Positions 62,083-64,000 of a stretch of 64,000 nt of DNA are shown one piece after another. Location: positions 1-64,000 of the forward strand of contig DASUWA010000054.1 of NCBI GenBank assembly GCA_036378675.1. Direction: 5' to 3'. The DNA comes from Acidimicrobiales bacterium. GTDB taxonomy: Bacteria > Actinomycetota > Acidimicrobiia > Acidimicrobiales > Palsa-688. The notes beneath the pieces are model-generated. The model was given only the letters and a program-made list of their open reading frames with translations. It made no database searches and was not told the origin of the DNA. The position numbers were made by a program, and so were the translations under genes. Position 1 is the stretch's first letter, and every line of letters begins with the position of its first letter.

Positions 62083-63294
62083 ATGCCCGAAGCCGTGATC
62101 GTCGCAACCGCCCGCAGCCCGATTGGGCGCGCGTTCAAGGGATCCCTGGTCAGCCTCCGACCCGACGACATGGCTGCGCAGATCGTGAAAGCGGTCCTCG
62201 ACAAGGTGCCGCAGTTGAACCCCGTTGACGTCGAGGATCTTCTACTAGGAAACGCGCAACCCGCCGGCGAGGCCGGTTACAACATGGCGCGCGTCGTCGC
62301 GCTTCTGGCCGGGCTGCAAACCGTGCCGGGAACAACCGTCAACAGGTACTGCTCGTCTTCGCTCCAAACGATCCGCATGGCAGCGCACGCGATCCGGGCG
62401 GGAGAGGGTGATGTTTTCATCTCCGCGGGAGTCGAGGCGGTTAGTCGATTTGGTCAGGGCATGTCGGATGGCCATCCCGATACGCACAATCCGTTGTTCC
62501 GCGACGCTGAGGAGAGAAGCGCGAGTCGCTCGCTAGGTGGCGGAGGAACTTGGAAGCCGGGTGACGGCTTACCTGATATCTACATCGCGATGGGACAGAC
62601 AGCGGAGAACGTTCGCGAACAGGAAGGCGTTACCAGACGCGAAATGGACGAGTTCGCGACGCTGTCGCAGAACCGAGCAGTTGCTTCGCAAGAGAACGGC
62701 TTCTTCGAGCGGGAGATCAGTGCGCTTACGTTGGCCGACGGAACCGAAGTAACCAAGGACGACGGGCCTCGCGCCGGCACGACTGTTGAGAAACTCGCGG
62801 AACTGAAACCGGCTTTCCGTCCCGACGGCGAAGTGACTGCAGGAAACAGCTGCCCTTTGAATGACGGAGCAGCAGCTGTTGTCGTCATGAGCGACGCGAA
62901 AGCCCGAGCGCTTGGTATCACACCTCTCGCGCGCGTCGTTGCTTCAGGTGTCACTGCGCTCGATCCTGAGATCATGGGCCTCGGTCCCGTCGACGCATGC
63001 CGGCAAACCCTGAAACGCGCGGGGATGACCGTCGACGACGTGGATCTCGTTGAGATCAACGAAGCGTTCGCCGCGCAGGTCGTGCCATCGGCGCGACAGC
63101 TCAATATCGATTGGGACAAGTTGAACGTTCACGGAGGCGCGATCGCGTTGGGGCATCCGTTCGGGATGACCGGCGCGAGGATCATGTCGACGCTGATCAA
63201 CGGGCTTCAAACCGCGGACAAATCCATCGGTCTCGAGTCGATGTGCGTCGGCGGAGGGCAGGGTATGGCGATGATCGTCGAACGCCTTAGCTGA
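62083..63294 (+). CDS. acetyl-CoA C-acyltransferase (thiolase)
   Basis: 403 residues. Nucleophile Cys in VNRYCSSSLQTIRMA, His in EINEAFAAQ and GGAIALGHPFGMTGAR, and the second Cys in SMCVGGGQGMA. It carries out thiolytic cleavage of 3-ketoacyl-CoA or the reverse condensation; FadA-type beta-oxidation is most likely. A clear AAGGAG lies 8 nt before the ATG. Its stop codon lies inside a 22-bp direct duplication. Confidence 0.94.
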   Translation: MPEAVIVATARSPIGRAFKGSLVSLRPDDMAAQIVKAVLDKVPQLNPVDVEDLLLGNAQPAGEAGYNMARVVALLAGLQTVPGTTVNRYCSSSLQTIRMAAHAIRAGEGDVFISAGVEAVSRFGQGMSDGHPDTHNPLFRDAEERSASRSLGGGGTWKPGDGLPDIYIAMGQTAENVREQEGVTRREMDEFATLSQNRAVASQENGFFEREISALTLADGTEVTKDDGPRAGTTVEKLAELKPAFRPDGEVTAGNSCPLNDGAAAVVVMSDAKARALGITPLARVVASGVTALDPEIMGLGPVDACRQTLKRAGMTVDDVDLVEINEAFAAQVVPSARQLNIDWDKLNVHGGAIALGHPFGMTGARIMSTLINGLQTADKSIGLESMCVGGGQGMAMIVERLS

Positions 63295-63321
63295 ACAAGT
63301 CGAACGTCTTAGCTGAACGAG
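63278..63321. repeat. 22-bp direct duplication at the thiolase stop codon
   Basis: TCGAACGCCTTAGCTGAACA is followed by a near-identical copy starting at 63300, differing at two positions. The first copy contains the last codons and TGA of the thiolase. Confidence 0.85.
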
Positions 63322-63398
63322 AGGTAACGGAATCGGGGGCTGCGCACCCCGATTGGCTTGATCCGTGAACATGGGATCACCTAAGGTGAGATCCCGTT

Positions 63399-64000
63399 GT
63401 GACTACGTGCACGTGGAATTTCCGTCGGCACGCGCGTCGGGTCTTGGTTGCGACCTCAATGGTTGCGGCTTCGACCTCGGGTCTCGTGGCTTCTCATGCG
63501 TCGGCGGATCAGGTGACGGACCTCAAGGCCAAGGCCGCTGCGCTTGCGTCCCGAATCAACGCGCTTGGACTTCAGCAGGACGCTCTCGCGGAGCAGTACG
63601 ACGCCGCGCAGCTTCGTGCCGATGCCATACAGCAGCAGGTGGCCCACGCCGCCCAGCAGGTAGCAGCTGCGGAGGCCAGCGCCAACAAAGCGAGGGACGC
63701 GCTCAAGCAGGACGCTGTGCTCGCCTACGTACATGGAGGCAACAGCCCCCTCGCTTCCGGCCGAAGCGCTATGTCGACGGCGAACGAGAGCCTGCTGCGG
63801 GCTGAGTACGTCAACAGCCTCGCCGCCAACCAGCACGACGCGATCGACCAGTTCCGCCTAGCCGCCCTGCAAGAGCAGGCTGCGAAGGCTCAGCTCCAGC
63901 AGGAGCAGGCGGCCGCGCAGGCCCAGCTGGTCCAGGTCAACCAGGACCGGCAGGCAGCCGCATCGCTGGCCGCCCAGCTGCAGGCAACCGAGAGCCAGGT
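63399..64000 (+). CDS. secreted coiled-coil protein, N-terminal part of a probable NlpC/P60 peptidoglycan hydrolase (cut by window end)
   Basis: 200 codons visible from the GTG at 63399; the frame is open to the window edge. The start MTTCTWNFRRHARR and hydrophobic VLVATSMVAASTSGLVASHASA form a signal peptide with an ASA cleavage site. A long heptad-rich, Ala/Gln-rich coiled coil follows (DLKAKAAALASRINALGLQQ onwards) with LAYVHGGNSP in the middle. This arrangement is typical of actinobacterial RipA/CwlO-type endopeptidases, whose NlpC/P60 domain would lie beyond the window. AAGGTGAG lies 11 nt upstream of the GTG. Confidence 0.8.
   Translation, partial: MTTCTWNFRRHARRVLVATSMVAASTSGLVASHASADQVTDLKAKAAALASRINALGLQQDALAEQYDAAQLRADAIQQQVAHAAQQVAAAEASANKARDALKQDAVLAYVHGGNSPLASGRSAMSTANESLLRAEYVNSLAANQHDAIDQFRLAALQEQAAKAQLQQEQAAAQAQLVQVNQDRQAAASLAAQLQATESQ

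Overview
The window is dense, GC-rich chromosomal DNA (57 protein-coding calls, many joined by 1-14 bp overlaps) from an actinobacterium. DUF2510 and DUF3039 proteins, a homodimeric AceE, a SufS-SufU pair, a mycofactocin cluster, many GTG/TTG starts and start-proximal -10 boxes all fit Actinomycetota. The secreted protease with repeats of the GG.YW....DGG.F.FGDA.F.GS type suggests, without proving, Acidimicrobiia. I saw no tRNA, rRNA, CRISPR array, prophage or insertion sequence.

Layout. 0.1-7.2 kb (minus): a leuB-ilvE-cimA branched-chain amino acid operon running on into a hypothetical gene, an acyl-CoA ligase and a haloalkane dehalogenase. Its leader appears to encode a 17-residue peptide ending in Ile-Val-Ile-Ile-Val, followed by two strong hairpins, which is the layout of an attenuator. 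7.2-9.6 kb (plus): greA and a degenerate GH15-like protein. 9.7-14.5 kb (plus): ABC exporter ATPase, permease, tldD and tldE, coupled by 4-bp overlaps. 14.5-20.7 kb: pepA and a cobalamin adenosyltransferase (minus), a DUF2510 membrane protein and cobalamin-dependent metH (plus). 20.7-23.5 kb (minus): an SsuABC/TauABC-type importer. 23.6-30.4 kb (minus): lpd, E2 acyltransferase, a LipB-LipA fusion, an M24 peptidase and an SDR, which together form a lipoate/2-oxoacid dehydrogenase module. 30.4-37.0 kb (plus): a TPP riboswitch, thiG, thiH, then mycofactocin genes mftA, B, C, E, an associated SDR and mftF, with no mftD.

37.0-42.3 kb (minus): a wax ester synthase/DGAT, an NCS1 permease, purB and an aldo/keto reductase. 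42.3-49.3 kb: murJ, rnhA (minus), aceE, a HhH-GPD protein, thiS and thiE. 49.3-55.5 kb: an alpha/beta-hydrolase-fold protein without its nucleophile, a structured non-coding stretch, a gamma-carbonic-anhydrase-like protein, an acyl-CoA dehydrogenase, a metallo-hydrolase, a PNPOx-like protein and a glycogen-debranching-type enzyme. 55.5-58.1 kb: sufC, sufS, sufU without sufB or sufD. 58-64 kb: a hypothetical protein, the secreted matrixin-like protease, a ferredoxin-reductase-type flavoprotein, DUF3039, a thiolase, and the start of a coiled-coil secreted protein (probable NlpC/P60 cell-wall hydrolase) cut by the window end.

A recurring signal is a TAnnnT hexamer ending 6-9 nt before the start codon at about fourteen operon-heading genes, implying widespread leaderless or near-leaderless transcription. 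The items most worth following up are the leuB leader, the mftD-less mycofactocin cluster behind thiGH, the LipB-LipA fusion, the exporter-TldDE operon, the palindromic repeat that has entered the cimA reading frame, and the structured intergenic region at 50.13-50.46 kb.
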